Below are positions 19,547-30,749 of a DNA stretch of 64,000 nt, in pieces. Below the pieces are notes generated by a model. That model was given only the letters and a program-made list of their open reading frames with translations. It had not been told where the DNA came from and ran no database searches. Each line of letters begins with the position of its first letter. The first letter of the stretch is position 1. The position numbers and the translations under genes are program-made. Source of the stretch: Chitinophagaceae bacterium (GTDB lineage Bacteria; Bacteroidota; Bacteroidia; Chitinophagales; Chitinophagaceae); NCBI GenBank assembly GCA_016720825.1, contig JADKJV010000007.1:1-64000 (forward strand), written 5' to 3'.

Positions 19547-22086
19547 ATGAAACAGCTTAGTTTATTAATTATACTATTTATTTCCCTTCAGGTAAAAGCC
19601 CAAACCGATACAACCATCCATTTTAAAGTATTCGGTGTATGCGGACTTTGCAAGGAGCGTATTGAAACCACGGTTAAAGTCAAAGGGGTCAGCCAGGCTG
19701 ATTGGGATGTGGATTCACATATCCTGGCTCTCACGTATAACCCCGCACAGGTTAAACTTGAAAAAATAAAAAAAATGATTCTCGGGGCAGGCCATGATCT
19801 CGAAGGCCGCAATGCTCCAGATAATATTTACGAAAAACTGCCCGCCTGCTGTCATTACCGCGATGAAGACCCGATGGGTGAAAAACAAATTGCAAACACT
19901 GAACCTGTATCAGGTGCTATCAAAGGCGTTGTGCTGGAAACAACCAGCAAGGGCGCTTTTACGCCGCTCAGCGGAGCAACTATCGTTTGGGCCGGCACGA
20001 GCAAAGGGGTGATGACCGACTCAGCGGGCGTGTTTACTACTCGGTTAATGCAGACGCCCATCAATTAGTAATCAGTTATACCGGCTACCAACCTGACACA
20101 ATCAATATAACTGACCAGCAGGAACTGAAAATCATCCTGGCAAGCGGTAAGCAGCTCAAAGAAGTTACTGTTACAGCAAAACAACGATCAACCTATCTCT
20201 CCGCTTTGAATCCGATGCGCACGCAGATCATGACAGAAAAAGAATTATTCAAAGCGGCCTGCTGCAATCTCAGTGAGAGTTTTGAAACCAATCCTTCCGT
20301 TGATGTTTCGTATAATGATGCGGTAACGGGATCGAAACAAATCCAGTTACTCGGTCTTGCCGGCGCTTACACCCAGTTGCTGGTTGAGAATCTCACCGGA
20401 CCACGTGGTATTGCAACACCACTTGGATTAAATTCCATTGCGGGGCCATGGATTGAATCTATCCAGCTTACCAAAGGCATTGGATCGGTGGCGAATGGTT
20501 ATGAAAGTATCGCAGGGCAAATCAATGTGGAACTGAAGAAACCGGAGAACAGTGAAAAATTATATGCCAATGCATATATCAATTCCCAGGGAAAAACAGA
20601 CCTGAACCTGAATCTCTCACATAAATGGGCGCAGAAATGGTCCACCGCTTTATTGCTGCACGATGATTTCCTCAGTAATAAGAGCATGGATGAAAACCGG
20701 GATGGTTTCCGTGATTTACCAACGGGCAACCAGTTCAGCATGATCAACCGCTGGAAATACGATAACGCGAAAGGCTTTCTCATGCAGTTTGGTTTTAAAA
20801 TCCTGCACGATAACCGCACCGGCGGGGAAACAGGATTTGTTCCGGCAAAAGATAAACTCACCACCAACCATTACGGGCTTGGTATTGAAACCAGCCGCTA
20901 TGAAGCCTTTGCCAAAATCGGCTATGTATTCCCTGAGAAAAAATACAAAAGCATCGGGCTGCAACTTTCCGCTATTCGCCATAAGCAGGATTCCTACTTC
21001 GGGCTTTCCGTGTACGATGCCCGACAGCAGAATTTTTATGCTAACCTGATTTACCAGTCCATTATCGGCAGTACTGTCCATAAATTCCGCACCGGTTTAA
21101 GTTTCCTGCATGATCATTATGACGAGTCGCTGAAAAGTAACCGTTATCTCCGTACAGAAAATATCCCCGGCTTTTTCGGAGAATACACGTTCACGCCTTC
21201 TGATAAATTTTCCATGATCGCTGGTATCCGTGGTGATAATCACAATCTCTTTGGTTTCTTCTTCACACCCCGTATTCACCTGCGCTACGAGCCGGTGAAA
21301 GGAACAACATTCCGCATGAGTGCCGGCCGCGGGCAGCGTACTGCCAGCATCTTCGCTGAAAATACCAGTGTATTGGTCAGTAACCGGCAGGTACAAATCA
21401 TTGGCAGCAGCACCGGCAAGGCATACGGTCTTGATCCCGAAGTAGCCTGGAACAAAGGTGTCAGTCTCGACCAGAAAATGAAACTCTTTCACCGGGATGC
21501 AACGCTCAGCTTTGATTTTTTCCGCAACGATTTTAAACAGCAGGTGGTTGTCGATCTTGAAAACCCGCAGCTGGTTCGCTTTTACAATCTGACTGGCAAA
21601 TCATATTCCAACAGCTTCCAGGCAGAAATGACCCTGGAGCCAGCCCGTAACCTGGAATTACGCCTGGCTTACCGCTATTTTGATGTGAAAACAACCTATG
21701 GCGATAAACTGCTGCAACGACCGCTGATTGCAGCCAACCGAGCATTTGCCAACGTATACTATACTACCCGCGGCTGGAAATTTGATTACACCATCAGCCT
21801 GAACGGGAAAAAACGTATTCCATATACAGGCACAAACCCTCACCAGTACCATTTGAATGATTACTCGCCTTCCTATGCTGTCATGAATGCACAGATCAGT
21901 AAAACCCTGGGCAAAAAACGCCCGATGGACTTTTACCTCGGTGCCGAAAACCTGACAAATTACATGCAGCATCACCCGATCCTCGCATCCGAAGATCCTT
22001 TCGGGAATTACTTTGATGCTTCAATGATTTGGGGGCCGGTGAATGGGGGGATGGTGTATGTGGGGTGGCGGTTGAAAATGAAATGA
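19547..22086 (+). CDS. TonB-dependent receptor with N-terminal heavy-metal domain (one frameshift)
   Basis: About 847 residues after bridging one missing base at the T run 20033-20035. Order: signal peptide (MKQLSLLIILFISLQVKAQ); an HMA-like domain (about 22-90) with VCGLCKERIE, i.e. CxxC; ACCHYRDED; a carboxypeptidase-like beta-sandwich (about 120-195); a plug with ACCNLSESFETNPSVDVSY; then a 22-strand-type barrel ending VYVGWRLKMK. The start is at MKQLSLL, not 20 codons upstream. The paired Cys motifs and the HYC_CC_PP neighbour point to copper or another soft metal as substrate; this is inference. TonB receptors import across the outer membrane. Confidence 0.85.
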
Positions 22087-22107
22087 TGCTTTTTCATTGT
22101 CTGGAAC

Positions 22108-22225
22108 TGAATTTCCAGAATTCTCAGAATTAGTTCACGAATCTTTGGAGTTTTACTCAATTATCGTAATTGCGTAAAAAAGCTAACAGTCACGCCCGAT
22201 AAATTCTGATAATTCTGGAAATTCA
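22108..22225. repeat. Inverted repeat of TGAATTTCCAGAATT type
   Basis: The arm at 22108-22132 and the inverted arm at 22200-22225 match at about 23 of 25 positions, enclosing about 67 bp. It lies between the convergent stops of the TonB receptor and the GxxExxY gene, so it may terminate both. Confidence 0.65.
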
Positions 22226-22240
22226 GGCAATTCAGGGCGG

Positions 22241-22636
22241 CTATTTATTTAACTGCCACCTTTCTTTTTCCTCTTTGCTGAAAATTAATTTTACACCCAG
22301 GCTTTTAGCGCCGAAATTTATAAGTAAGCCTCTATCCATATTATATGCTTGAACATAGTTCATTACCTGCGCCAAATGACTGCCCTCTATTTGCAGTTGC
22401 GCTTTTAACTCTAATACCAACGTGCCTTCTACTATAAAATCCGCTCTTCTGGTGCCAACTTTAAACTCCTTATAAAAAATGGTTTGGGGTAATTCCCGCT
22501 GAAAAGGAATACCGGCTTTCTCCATTTCAATGGCAAGGCAACGCTGGTAAATAACCTCCTGAAATCCGTTTCCAAGGAAAGTATGTACTTCCATTGCACA
22601 ACCAATAACTGCATATGTAAGATGATCATGCTCCAT
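22241..22636 (-). CDS. GxxExxY family protein
   Basis: 131 residues from the Met at 22636 (MEHDHLTYAVIGCAMEVH); a longer in-frame reading adds 28 residues without family similarity. The signature GNGFQEVIYQR gives G-x-x-E-x-x-Y. It is followed by GTRRADFIVEGTLVLELKA, which resembles the D...ExK core of PD-(D/E)xK nuclease-like folds. The family is abundant in Bacteroidota and has no proven function. A paralogue lies at 49267-49644. Confidence 0.85.
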   Translation of the reverse strand: MEHDHLTYAVIGCAMEVHTFLGNGFQEVIYQRCLAIEMEKAGIPFQRELPQTIFYKEFKVGTRRADFIVEGTLVLELKAQLQIEGSHLAQVMNYVQAYNMDRGLLINFGAKSLGVKLIFSKEEKERWQLNK

Positions 22637-22843
22637 CTCACAAATTTCCTTACTCAGTGAATCCGGAAAATGTGAAAATAACGGCTTTATTAAAGAAAAT
22701 AACTGAAAATCGGGGAACACCTTTACGAATTGTAAGCTGAAACGCAGATGTATGGCCAGTTAAATAAAGAACATTCAACTATCCTTCTCTAATTTGAAAA
22801 TCCAGAAAACTGTTCCAGACATTTTAACTTACCTGTTAAATAG

Positions 22844-22916
<73 letters not shown>

Positions 22917-22923
22917 AGGAAAA

Positions 22924-22931
22924 CAAAATTA
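22924..22931 (-). promoter_or_regulatory. Putative -7 box TAATTTTG of the tRNA-Lys gene
   Basis: Matches TAnnTTTG and places the start site at or just before the mature 5' end of the tRNA. Confidence 0.45.
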
Positions 22932-23022
22932 AGGCAAATTAAATGCGGAGGCATGCCAGCATAACCTGATTTTGATTAGGTTAGTGCTTTATTTTTGTTT
23001 GCTGCTTCCTTATTTTTGAACC

Positions 23023-23460
23023 ATGAAAAGACTGATCCCGTTTTATACTTTCCTCGCCCTGGCAACTTTCATTGCCTGTACCAGCGAAAAAGCACATACT
23101 AACCAGGAAATTGAAGAAGCCATGCAGAAGTATGGACGGCTCATCCTGAAGATGGATGCCGATTCACTGTCTTCCCTGTATGCAGAAGACGGACAAATGG
23201 GTAATGGAACAATCGGCCCTAAAGCTATCCGGGAAAAGCTGAAATCAGTAACTGATACCAAAGTGATGAACTATTCCACGAAAACGAATAAAATCATCAT
23301 CATGGGTGACAGTGCCACCTGGGAAGGGACTTACAGCCAGAAGGTGATGATGAATAATAAAGACACTTTCACGATGTATGGCGATCTCCGCGCACACTGG
23401 ATCTATGTAAAGGATGCGGGCTGGAAGATCAAAGTCATGCAGGCCCGCAGTATTATATAA
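23023..23460 (+). CDS. NTF2/SnoaL-like lipoprotein
   Basis: 145 residues with a lipoprotein signal (LALATFIAC lipobox). The mature part looks like a SnoaL/DUF4440-type NTF2 fold: EIEEAMQKYGRLILKMDADSLSSLYAEDG, then IGPKAIREKL, then a beta sheet ending HWIYVKDAGWKIKVMQAR. This fold serves as a small enzyme or ligand-binding pocket; the ligand is unknown. Its stop is 3 bp from the stop of the convergent barrel gene. Confidence 0.78.
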   Translation: MKRLIPFYTFLALATFIACTSEKAHTNQEIEEAMQKYGRLILKMDADSLSSLYAEDGQMGNGTIGPKAIREKLKSVTDTKVMNYSTKTNKIIIMGDSATWEGTYSQKVMMNNKDTFTMYGDLRAHWIYVKDAGWKIKVMQARSII

Positions 23461-23463
23461 TTT

Positions 23464-26284
23464 TTAGTGGGCAATAATCCGCATGCCGCCTGAAGCGCCC
23501 GCATTGTTCAGCCCGGTTTTACTCAAACTATACGTGAAACTCAGCATGAAATAACGGCGCAGGGTATTCACCCGGCTGTCTTCAATATAATTATTGTTCG
23601 TATTCCTGGTAATGCCGATGTTTTTATTGAGCAGGTCACGGACAGCAAGCTTCAATTCGCCCCGGTTAAACTTCAGCATTTGTTTGCTCAATGAAGCATT
23701 CCACAAAGGCACTTTGGTATTGAAACCGGCAGCACGCTGGCTGTTGACAGTATAATTGAATTCGGTGGCAAAGAAAAACCTTCGGCATTTCCCAATCCAG
23801 CGAAGTACCAAACTCATGCGATAAATAATCTGTATTCAGCGCCGACTGCAGGGAATACTTCGTGCGGTTGAAATTCAATGAGGCATTCAGTCCGAGATTG
23901 AGCTTTTTACTGGGGTTGATATCAAACCGGATTACAGGACCCAGGCTCAGTGTTTTGATCAGGTTCTCCACGGTATTGATAAACTGTTTGCCGCTGTTAT
24001 AACCCAGATTACCTCCGAACTCCACTGTTCCTTTCAGGAATTTAACCGGCATACTGTAATTGAATTCACTGTTGATGCTATACACCCCGTTTACATTCAC
24101 CGGCCGGGTTTTTCGTACACCAAACTGGTTTACCGAATCGTAATTCACAATTTTGTTCCTCGTAAACTGAGCATTGAAAAACAGGAACAGGTTTTTGTTT
24201 TTGTAGGGGCTGATCATACTGAGGTGGCCCATTACCGTCTGGTTGTATTCCTGTTTCAGATCGGGATTACCCTCACGGATGTTCAGCGGATTGCTGTTAT
24301 CCGGTACCGGTTGTAATTGTGAAATATTCGGCTGGTTGGTACTGGCCGTATAATTCACCGACAAAGTTTTAAACTTCGTGAAATTATACTGGACCCTTGC
24401 ATTCGGAAGAAATTGCGGAAAGTCTTGCTGATCAGTGAATTCCTTCACCAGTAGTAATCTTCCTTCCAACTGCGCCTGCTGCCAGCTCATTCCAGGGCAT
24501 AACTGTACTTCTTTTTCTGGGTACGGATGCGGAATGCCGCCGTTGGTATATGAATAGGTATTCTCAAAATCGTTAGAAAGTTTGTCATTCAGCTGGTCAA
24601 ATTTGCCACTGCCCTTATTGAAATCCCAGGTATTTTTCTCAGAAACACTTTTGGTATCACTGCGGCCTACACTGAATTCCAGCAACGATTTTTTCCAGAG
24701 CGGCTCCGTGTAAACAGCCCTTCCGTTATAACCTTTCAGGGTCCCTTTGGTCGTGTTTTCCTGGTTCAGCGTATCTCGCCTGATCAATGATCCGTTGGGA
24801 TTGTAGAAACCGGTTATCGAAGACAATGATCCATCCCCGTCACTTTTGTTGAAAGAGGTTTGCATGCTCAGGGAGAATGTCCTGCCCTTTTTCCTGAATT
24901 TTTTCCGCCAGATCATATCATTCCTGAAATTATAACCCGTGGTGCTGCTTGTGTTATTACTGAATCCATCATTGGTCAGCACCTGGTCGCCGGATAAAGT
25001 CTGGTATTGTGTGTTGGACCGGTTCCTGGATTGCTGGTAATTAAAAGATGGCTGGATCCTGAGTGTATTGAAGCTGTCGAGCTGGAACAGCAGGTTTGTA
25101 TTCCAGCGGTGGTTGTTGCTCATATTATCCGTAACCGCATCCTGGTTATAATAATAGGATGAGTCAGCCAGGAAATTCTGACGGTTGATATGGCTTTCTG
25201 TTTTCGGATTAAAATGGTTGTAGAAATAATTCCCCTGGAAATCCAGCTTGGTACCAATGATATTGTTGTAGTTCAGACCGCTGCCCCAGGCTGTATTGAT
25301 CCCCGCATTCCGGCCCATCGGGTTCATACCCATGGCAGAGGCTTCATCACCGCTGATGTTGATACTGATATTCCCGCCGCCGCCGCCCCGCTGCATCCTG
25401 GCCAGTTCACCGGTAAAATTCAGGATATCCATAAAACTGAATCCTTCCGCATTGGTATTGTTACCCATGCCAATGGCAGAAAGCTGCCGTGCGCCTTTAA
25501 ATGAATTCAGGTTGAATTTACCTTCCAGGCGTTCATTGGTTCCAACCCCGGCATTCACCTTACCAAACATGCCTTTCTTTTTATCTTTTTTCAATTTGAG
25601 GTTGATGGTCTTTTCATAGTTGCCATCTTCAAAACCCGTCAGTTGTGCCTGGTCGCTTTGCTTATCATACACCTGTACTTTATCCACTGCATCAGCCGGC
25701 AGGTTTTTGGTAGCCAGTTTGGGATCATTTCCAAAAAACTCCTTGCCATCCACCAGCACGCGGTTCACTTTTTCACCCTGGGCTTTGATCGTTCCGTCTT
25801 TCTCCACTTTCACACCCGGTAATTTTTTCAGCAGGTCTTCCACACTGGCATTGGGCTGTACCTTAAACGAACCGGCATTGTATTGAACGGTATCATTGAT
25901 TAACGTAACAGGAGGCGCTTCATTACGCACCACTACTTCTTCCAGTACTTTGGCTTTGTCGCTCATCGCCACCTGGCCGAGGTCAATGGACTTCTTACCG
26001 TCAGTAATACTGAAATATTTATTTGAGTTATGGTAATTCACATGGGAAAGCATCATCCGGTAATCACCGTTGGGAATGCTTTTCAGCGTAAAAATGCCCG
26101 ACTCGTCTGTCATCGTAAAACTCACGAGCGAGGAATCAGTCCGGTCAAGCAGGCTCACCGTTACGCCACCCACCGGCTGGCGGCCGATAGTGTCATAGGC
26201 CAGGCCCTTTACAGTACCGTTCTGCTGGGAGTTAGCAGCCAGTATATTCAGTAAGAAGAAGGAAAAAAGTAGACGTACTCTCAT
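23464..26284 (-). CDS. Outer membrane beta-barrel family protein (several frameshifts)
   Basis: About 940 residues. Signal peptide MRVRLLFSFFLLNILAANSQ, with the start placed at 26284 (starts at 26293 and 26314 are also possible). Then a carboxypeptidase-like beta-sandwich (about 22-110), a TonB-plug-like region (PNASVEDLLKKLPGVKVEKDGTIKA, VNRVLVDGKEFFG), and a large OMP_b-brl_3 barrel. Three indels: near 23774-23784, where the last about 110 residues change frame (GFFFATEFNYTV), and a compensating pair at about 24531-24541 and 24492-24493. Between that pair a stretch should read RIRTQKKKYSYAL. A candidate regulator repeat lies upstream. A surface uptake or assembly role is inferred. Confidence 0.82.
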
Positions 26285-26347
26285 AGCTTTCATTTCAGCT
26301 ACGAAAATATTCATAGCAGGGGGAAAGATGGGTTAAATGGGCTATAA

Positions 26348-26367
26348 TTAATGTTAATCAAGGTTAA
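26348..26367 (-). promoter_or_regulatory. 10-bp direct repeat upstream of the barrel gene
   Basis: On the minus strand it reads TTAACCTTGA-TTAACATTAA, in the same orientation as the repeat before GLPGLI. It is about 41 bp upstream of a -7-like TATTTTCG (26299-26306). Candidate site for the OmpR-type regulator at 8171-8860. Confidence 0.45.
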
Positions 26368-26436
26368 TAAAATGTTGAGTGGGCGTGATTTGACTAAATT
26401 CTCATGATTTCGGATATTCCTTCATTCGGCTGGCGT

Positions 26437-26550
26437 ATTTAACCACAAAGGTCACAAAGGAATACACCCACCTTCGCTATGCTTTGGCGGGCACGCAAAG
26501 CTCACAATTGTGCTCTTTGTGTATTCCTTTGTGCACCTTGTGGTAAAAAA
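26437..26550. repeat. Heptamer palindrome element with GC module
   Basis: Arms TTTAACCACAAAGGTCAC... and ...CACCTTGTGGTAAA surround a CCCACCTTCGC...GGCGGGC hairpin. The left flank CTGGCGTATTTAACCAC is shared with the element at 45716-45820. Lies after the stop of the 26578-27162 gene. Confidence 0.75.
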
Positions 26551-26577
26551 AATCGCTTGAAATATAGAATTTCAACA

Positions 26578-27162
26578 TTATTCCTTCACCGCGCCCTGTT
26601 CATTATCTTCCTTTTCATAATCATATACCAGCAACTTCACCTTCCACTCCGTCACCTCTGCAAGCAGGCTTACTTCCACCCGCAGGCGGCTGCTGGTTGA
26701 TGTATGATCAGGTGAATAGATTACACTCGAGAATTGAATGCCGTCTTTCGGAGCTTCATAATCACCCTTGAGTTTGAAATTACCCCCGGTTCCGGCGCTT
26801 ACGACCAGGTTGTTGAGCTGGTTACAGAGGGAATGGAATTTTTGTTTGGCTTTGTCAAAACTTTCGGTGGTCAGCATGAGAGCTTCAAAACTGCAGATCT
26901 TTTTATTCTCTGCACTGTAACGGGTGATGAAACTGTGTTCGGCGCCGGTAAAAGTGAAATTGCAGGCATATTCAACCGATTGTGGATTCTCAGTAATCAC
27001 ATCACCGGTGAGATTGCCGAAACGCGCCGGATAATCAGCGATCACTTTCTTAATATCAGGGGCAATGCCATTGATAACAGGGACTTTCAACTGTGCTGTA
27101 ACGGATACACAATAGACCAGGAAACTAGTAATAAGCACAAGTGCTTTTACGGATTTTTGCAT
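26578..27162 (-). CDS. Exported hypothetical protein
   Basis: 194 residues from MQKSVKALVLITSFLVYCVSVTAQ, a clear signal peptide; an upstream in-frame start adds 12 residues. The mature protein contains ADYPARFGNLTGDVITENPQSVEYACN and a C-terminal RVEVSLLAEVTEWKVKLLVYDYE strand pair. I do not recognise the family. The two Cys residues (YACN, KKICSF) could form a disulfide in the periplasm. Transcribed away from the small plus-strand reading frame at 27272. Confidence 0.7.
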   Translation of the reverse strand: MQKSVKALVLITSFLVYCVSVTAQLKVPVINGIAPDIKKVIADYPARFGNLTGDVITENPQSVEYACNFTFTGAEHSFITRYSAENKKICSFEALMLTTESFDKAKQKFHSLCNQLNNLVVSAGTGGNFKLKGDYEAPKDGIQFSSVIYSPDHTSTSSRLRVEVSLLAEVTEWKVKLLVYDYEKEDNEQGAVKE

Positions 27163-27271
27163 TACGATTGGATTGAATGGGTTAGTAATCAGCCTCAATA
27201 TTATAAAATTTAAGTTTTATTACATACTTTTAAGTGAATCCTTATCGTTAGAAAAACCTAAATCTCCTATC

Positions 27272-27430
27272 ATGAAAAACAGAAATCTCGTCCATCATCA
27301 CCAGTCTGCCCGCATTTACCGTAGTCAATACAAAGGATCTTTCAACCTGATCAGGTTGTTTAAATCATTATTGGCCGTATTGATTTCCGGCTCGGCACCT
27401 GCTGCAGGCGGATACTCCAGAAGGCACTAA
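27272..27430 (+). CDS. Possible 52-residue leader peptide
   Basis: ATG-initiated 52-codon frame (MKNRNLVHHHQSARIYRSQ...GGYSRRH) with a His triplet near the start and basic composition. It is followed 31 bp later by a strong terminator, an arrangement like an attenuator leader. However, no co-oriented gene follows for about 13 kb, so any regulated operon is absent. It may equally be a small protein gene or a chance frame. Confidence 0.35.
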   Translation: MKNRNLVHHHQSARIYRSQYKGSFNLIRLFKSLLAVLISGSAPAAGGYSRRH

Positions 27431-27461
27431 TCAGTCTTATTAACCCAAGCATATATTCAGG

Positions 27462-27490
27462 AAGCTGCCCGAAAAGGCGGCTTTCTTTTT
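27462..27490 (+). terminator. Strong intrinsic terminator
   Basis: AAGCTGCC and GGCGGCTT form an 8-bp stem (one T-G wobble) with loop CGAAAA, followed by TCTTTTT. Confidence 0.85.
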
Positions 27491-27502
27491 GTACTAAAAA
27501 CA

Positions 27503-27550
27503 AAAAAGCCATTACAGATTTGAGCAAATCTCAAAACTGTAATGACTTTT
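27503..27550. terminator. Long hairpin, probable bidirectional terminator
   Basis: AAAAAAG-C-CATTACAG-A-TTTGAG pairs with CTCAAA-A-CTGTAATG-A-CTTTT across a CAAAT loop. A-rich on one side and T-rich on the other, it can end transcription in either direction, including the minus-strand barrel gene whose stop is at 27630. Confidence 0.7.
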
Positions 27551-27629
27551 CAAATAAAAGAACTTCCAACAACTGACCGCTGTCAGGCAGTCTCTTCATT
27601 CAACATTCAAAACTCAACATTCAACATTC

Positions 27630-30523
27630 CTAGTACATCCTCACATCCCTCATATTCCTCTCCATCATCCTCGGCATACCACCCGGCATTCCCATACCTG
27701 GCTGGCCTTTGCCACCCATCTTGTTCAGGTTGAACAGGAAGCTGACCATGAAATATCTTTTCAGCACCATGCTGCGTGTATCCTGCAGATAGTTATCACC
27801 GGTTGTGCGGGTAATGCTCTGGTTCTGGTTCAGGATATCATTCACGGAAAGTTTCAGCTCACCATTTTTCTTTTTGAACAGCTGTTTGCTGAAACTGGCA
27901 TTCCACAAAGGAATACTCTGGTTATAACCGTCCGCACGGCCGGTATTAATGTAATAATCGAAATTGGTGCTCAGGATAAAATTCTTTTTAAACGTGTAGC
28001 TGATGTCACCGGAATAGGTCTGTGTGAAATAATTCTCATTCAGCTGGGTATTGATCGTGTACTTCACGGTGTTATAGGCGATGTTCGCTTTGACGCCGAA
28101 ATCAAGTTTCTCTTTGTTATAGTTCATCCCCGGCCCTGGTTGATAGTAAACGTCTTGGTGATATTCTTCAGTTTATTCACCAGGCTGATATCATTCAGGT
28201 ACACCATGCTGTTGGTGAAGTTCAGGCTGGAACCTTTCAATTTCGGGTTTTTGAAAGGCAGGCCCAGCGTAATAAAGCTAAAGCCGCGGAAATAACCATT
28301 CACGTTATCATACGTCGTGATCTGGCGGCCGCCATTGGTGCTGATATCATTCACAATCTTATTCTGCGTAGTGCTCAGGTTGATATTGGCTGCAATGAAT
28401 TTAAACGTGAGTATATTAAATGTGTTAAACCCGATATTGAACGTGTTATTAAACTCCTGTTTCAGGTTGGGGTTACCTATTTTGATATTTACGTTATCTG
28501 ATACATCCGGCACATTTTGTAACTGGGAAACACTGGGCTGGTTCGTACGGCCATTGTAAGAAATCCGCAGGTTCTTGCTCCGGCTGGGTGTGAAATTGAA
28601 ATTCGCTGTGGGGAAGAGGTTGGTGTACCGCTGGCGCGTCAGTGAATCTTTGCCGGTAGCAGCCTGGTAGCTCTGGCTTTCCAAAACCGCATCCTGCACA
28701 CCGATACCAAACTGGTAATTGTATTTTTTCTCCTGTACCCTGAAATTCACACCATAACGTGAAGCCGTAAAGGTGTTCACGAAATTGTTTGTGAGGGGCA
28801 GGTTGGGTGAGTCATATTTACCTGAGCCTATATTGTAATTATACGTCTGTTTATTGCTTTCACTCAGGTTATGTGTGTACGCGTAATTCACTTCCAGTAA
28901 TTTATTCAGGCCAAAAGGCTCGGTATATGAAGTACTGAATACATTATTGTGTGTTTCTGTTTTCTGCTTGCTCTGCTGGTTCTGGGTAAAAGCAAATGTG
29001 GGGCTCCCCAGTTCATCATAAAAGCGGTTGTCAGAAATGGTGAAACCATCACTCTGGCTGTTACCGGTTGTGTTATTCCATCCCAGGGTGATCGTCCTGC
29101 CCGTTTTGCCAAACTTGTGGCGGAACAGGAGGTTGTTACCCATATTGAAACCATTGCGTTTATTGGTATTCTCCGAATTACCGGTACTGGCCAGGAAATT
29201 TTTACTGGGGGTTAATGCATTGGTGAATGATGAATCCTTGCTGTAATTCTCCGAATGCTGCATGGTAACGGAAGGTGTGTACAGGAATGAATTCATAGAA
29301 TCAATCTGGTATTCAAACCGCATATTAAACCGGTGATTCTGGTTCAGGTTATTGGAAACGCTTTGCCTGTTCAGGCTCGCTGTTGAGTCACCGGTATAAA
29401 AAGTCTGGCGGAATGTATTTTGCTCCTGCACAGGTCTTGAATCAGAAAAGAAATAACTGCCGGATACTTTTATTTTCTTACCCCACTCATCGGTATAGTT
29501 TAAACCAGTTGAAGTAGACTTGATAATCCCTGTTGCAGTACCACCGCCAAAGAAGCTGTTGGAACCACGGGTGCTGCCCATTTGCATGCCACCACCGCCA
29601 CCGCCGAATCCACCACCACCAGCTTGTCCGCCGGCACCAAAGCCACCCATAGAGCTGATGATATCAGAGAAAGAGAATCCTTGTTTATTAATGTTATTGG
29701 AATTGAAGAGCAGTGAAAAACGGGTTGTGCCGTTGAATTTATTCATGCTCAGGTTGGTTTCGTAACGGTTATCGCTGCCATAACCGGCCAGCGCCCTTCC
29801 GAAATAACCTTTATTGCGGTCTTTTTTCAGTTTGATGTTTAACGTCTTGCTGCGGCTGCCATCATCAATCTTTGTAAACTTGGCCTGGTCACTCATATCA
29901 TCAAACACCTGCACACTTTCAATCATATCAGCCGTCAGGTTTTTGGTAGCCAGTTTAGGATCATTGCCGAAAAACTCTTTGCCATCCACAATCACCTTCT
30001 GCACCTGCTCACCCTGCGCTTTGATGTTACCGTCTTTGTCCACTTCCATACCAGGCAGCTTTTTAATCAGGTCTTCAGCCGTGGCATTGGGCAGCGTTTT
30101 AAAACCAGTGGCATTGAACTGAACCGTATCATTTTTCACCTGGATCGGTGCTTCACTGGTTACAGTTACACCGGTTAAAGTCTTATAATCTTTCTCAAGC
30201 GGGAAACTGCCCCAATCAACGTTTTTCGCTGTTTCTGAAATACTGATGTTTTTCTTCATTTCCACAAAGCCCTGGTGGCTGATCACCACACGGTAATCAC
30301 CGGCGGCGAGGCCTTTTACTTCAAAAACACCAAGTTTATTAGACAGGGTAAATGTGGCCAGTGAGGAGTCCTTTGCATTGAGAACAGAGATGGTGGCATC
30401 GCTAATCGGTTGCTTAGCAGTACTATCCATCAGTTTTCCTTTAATACTTCCGTCGGCTTTCTGGGCACTGACCGTGATCACAGACGCAAAAAGTACAAGG
30501 ACAAGCGTAAAAATGTGGCGCAT
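27630..30523 (-). CDS. Outer membrane beta-barrel family protein (one frameshift)
   Basis: About 965 residues. Start at MRHIFTLVLVLFASVITVSAQ (signal peptide); an upstream in-frame Met adds 15 residues. A carboxypeptidase-like beta-sandwich (about 22-110) is followed by a plug-like region (PNATAEDLIKKLPGMEVDKDGNIKA, VQKVIVDGKEFFG), a Gly-rich insert (about 290-330, GFGGGGGGMQMG), and an OMP_b-brl_3 barrel. One G is missing at the C4 run 28128-28131 (plus strand); adding it joins TFTINQGRG to MNYNKEKLDF. It is a clear paralogue of the 23464-26284 protein. The substrate is unknown. Confidence 0.85.
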
Positions 30524-30652
30524 AAATATAGAATGAGTGTACGAAAATAGACGTAAGAAATGAAACAAACCTTCGGAGGAAAGGTTGAGTATGTTAAAAT
30601 TGGATAGACGTATGTAAATGGATTACAGGCGGTTAGATTTTGAGAGATTGTT

Positions 30653-30746
30653 TTTTTTACCACTAAGGACACAAAGTTTAAACAAAGTGCACAAAGCGTT
30701 TTCCCTTGTGCCCTTTGTGCATTCTTTGTGCTCCTTGTGGTTAATT
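30653..30746. repeat. Heptamer palindrome element
   Basis: Arms TTTTACCACTAAGGACAC... and ...GTGCTCCTTGTGGTTAA. Its right edge is 4 bp from the stop of the helicase gene and it lies upstream of the barrel gene. Confidence 0.7.
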
Positions 30747-30749
30747 GTA

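Noticed and set aside
22721..22840. Additional gene between the GxxExxY gene and tRNA-Lys
   Set aside because: There is no open frame of useful length and no conserved motif; the region looks like plain spacer.
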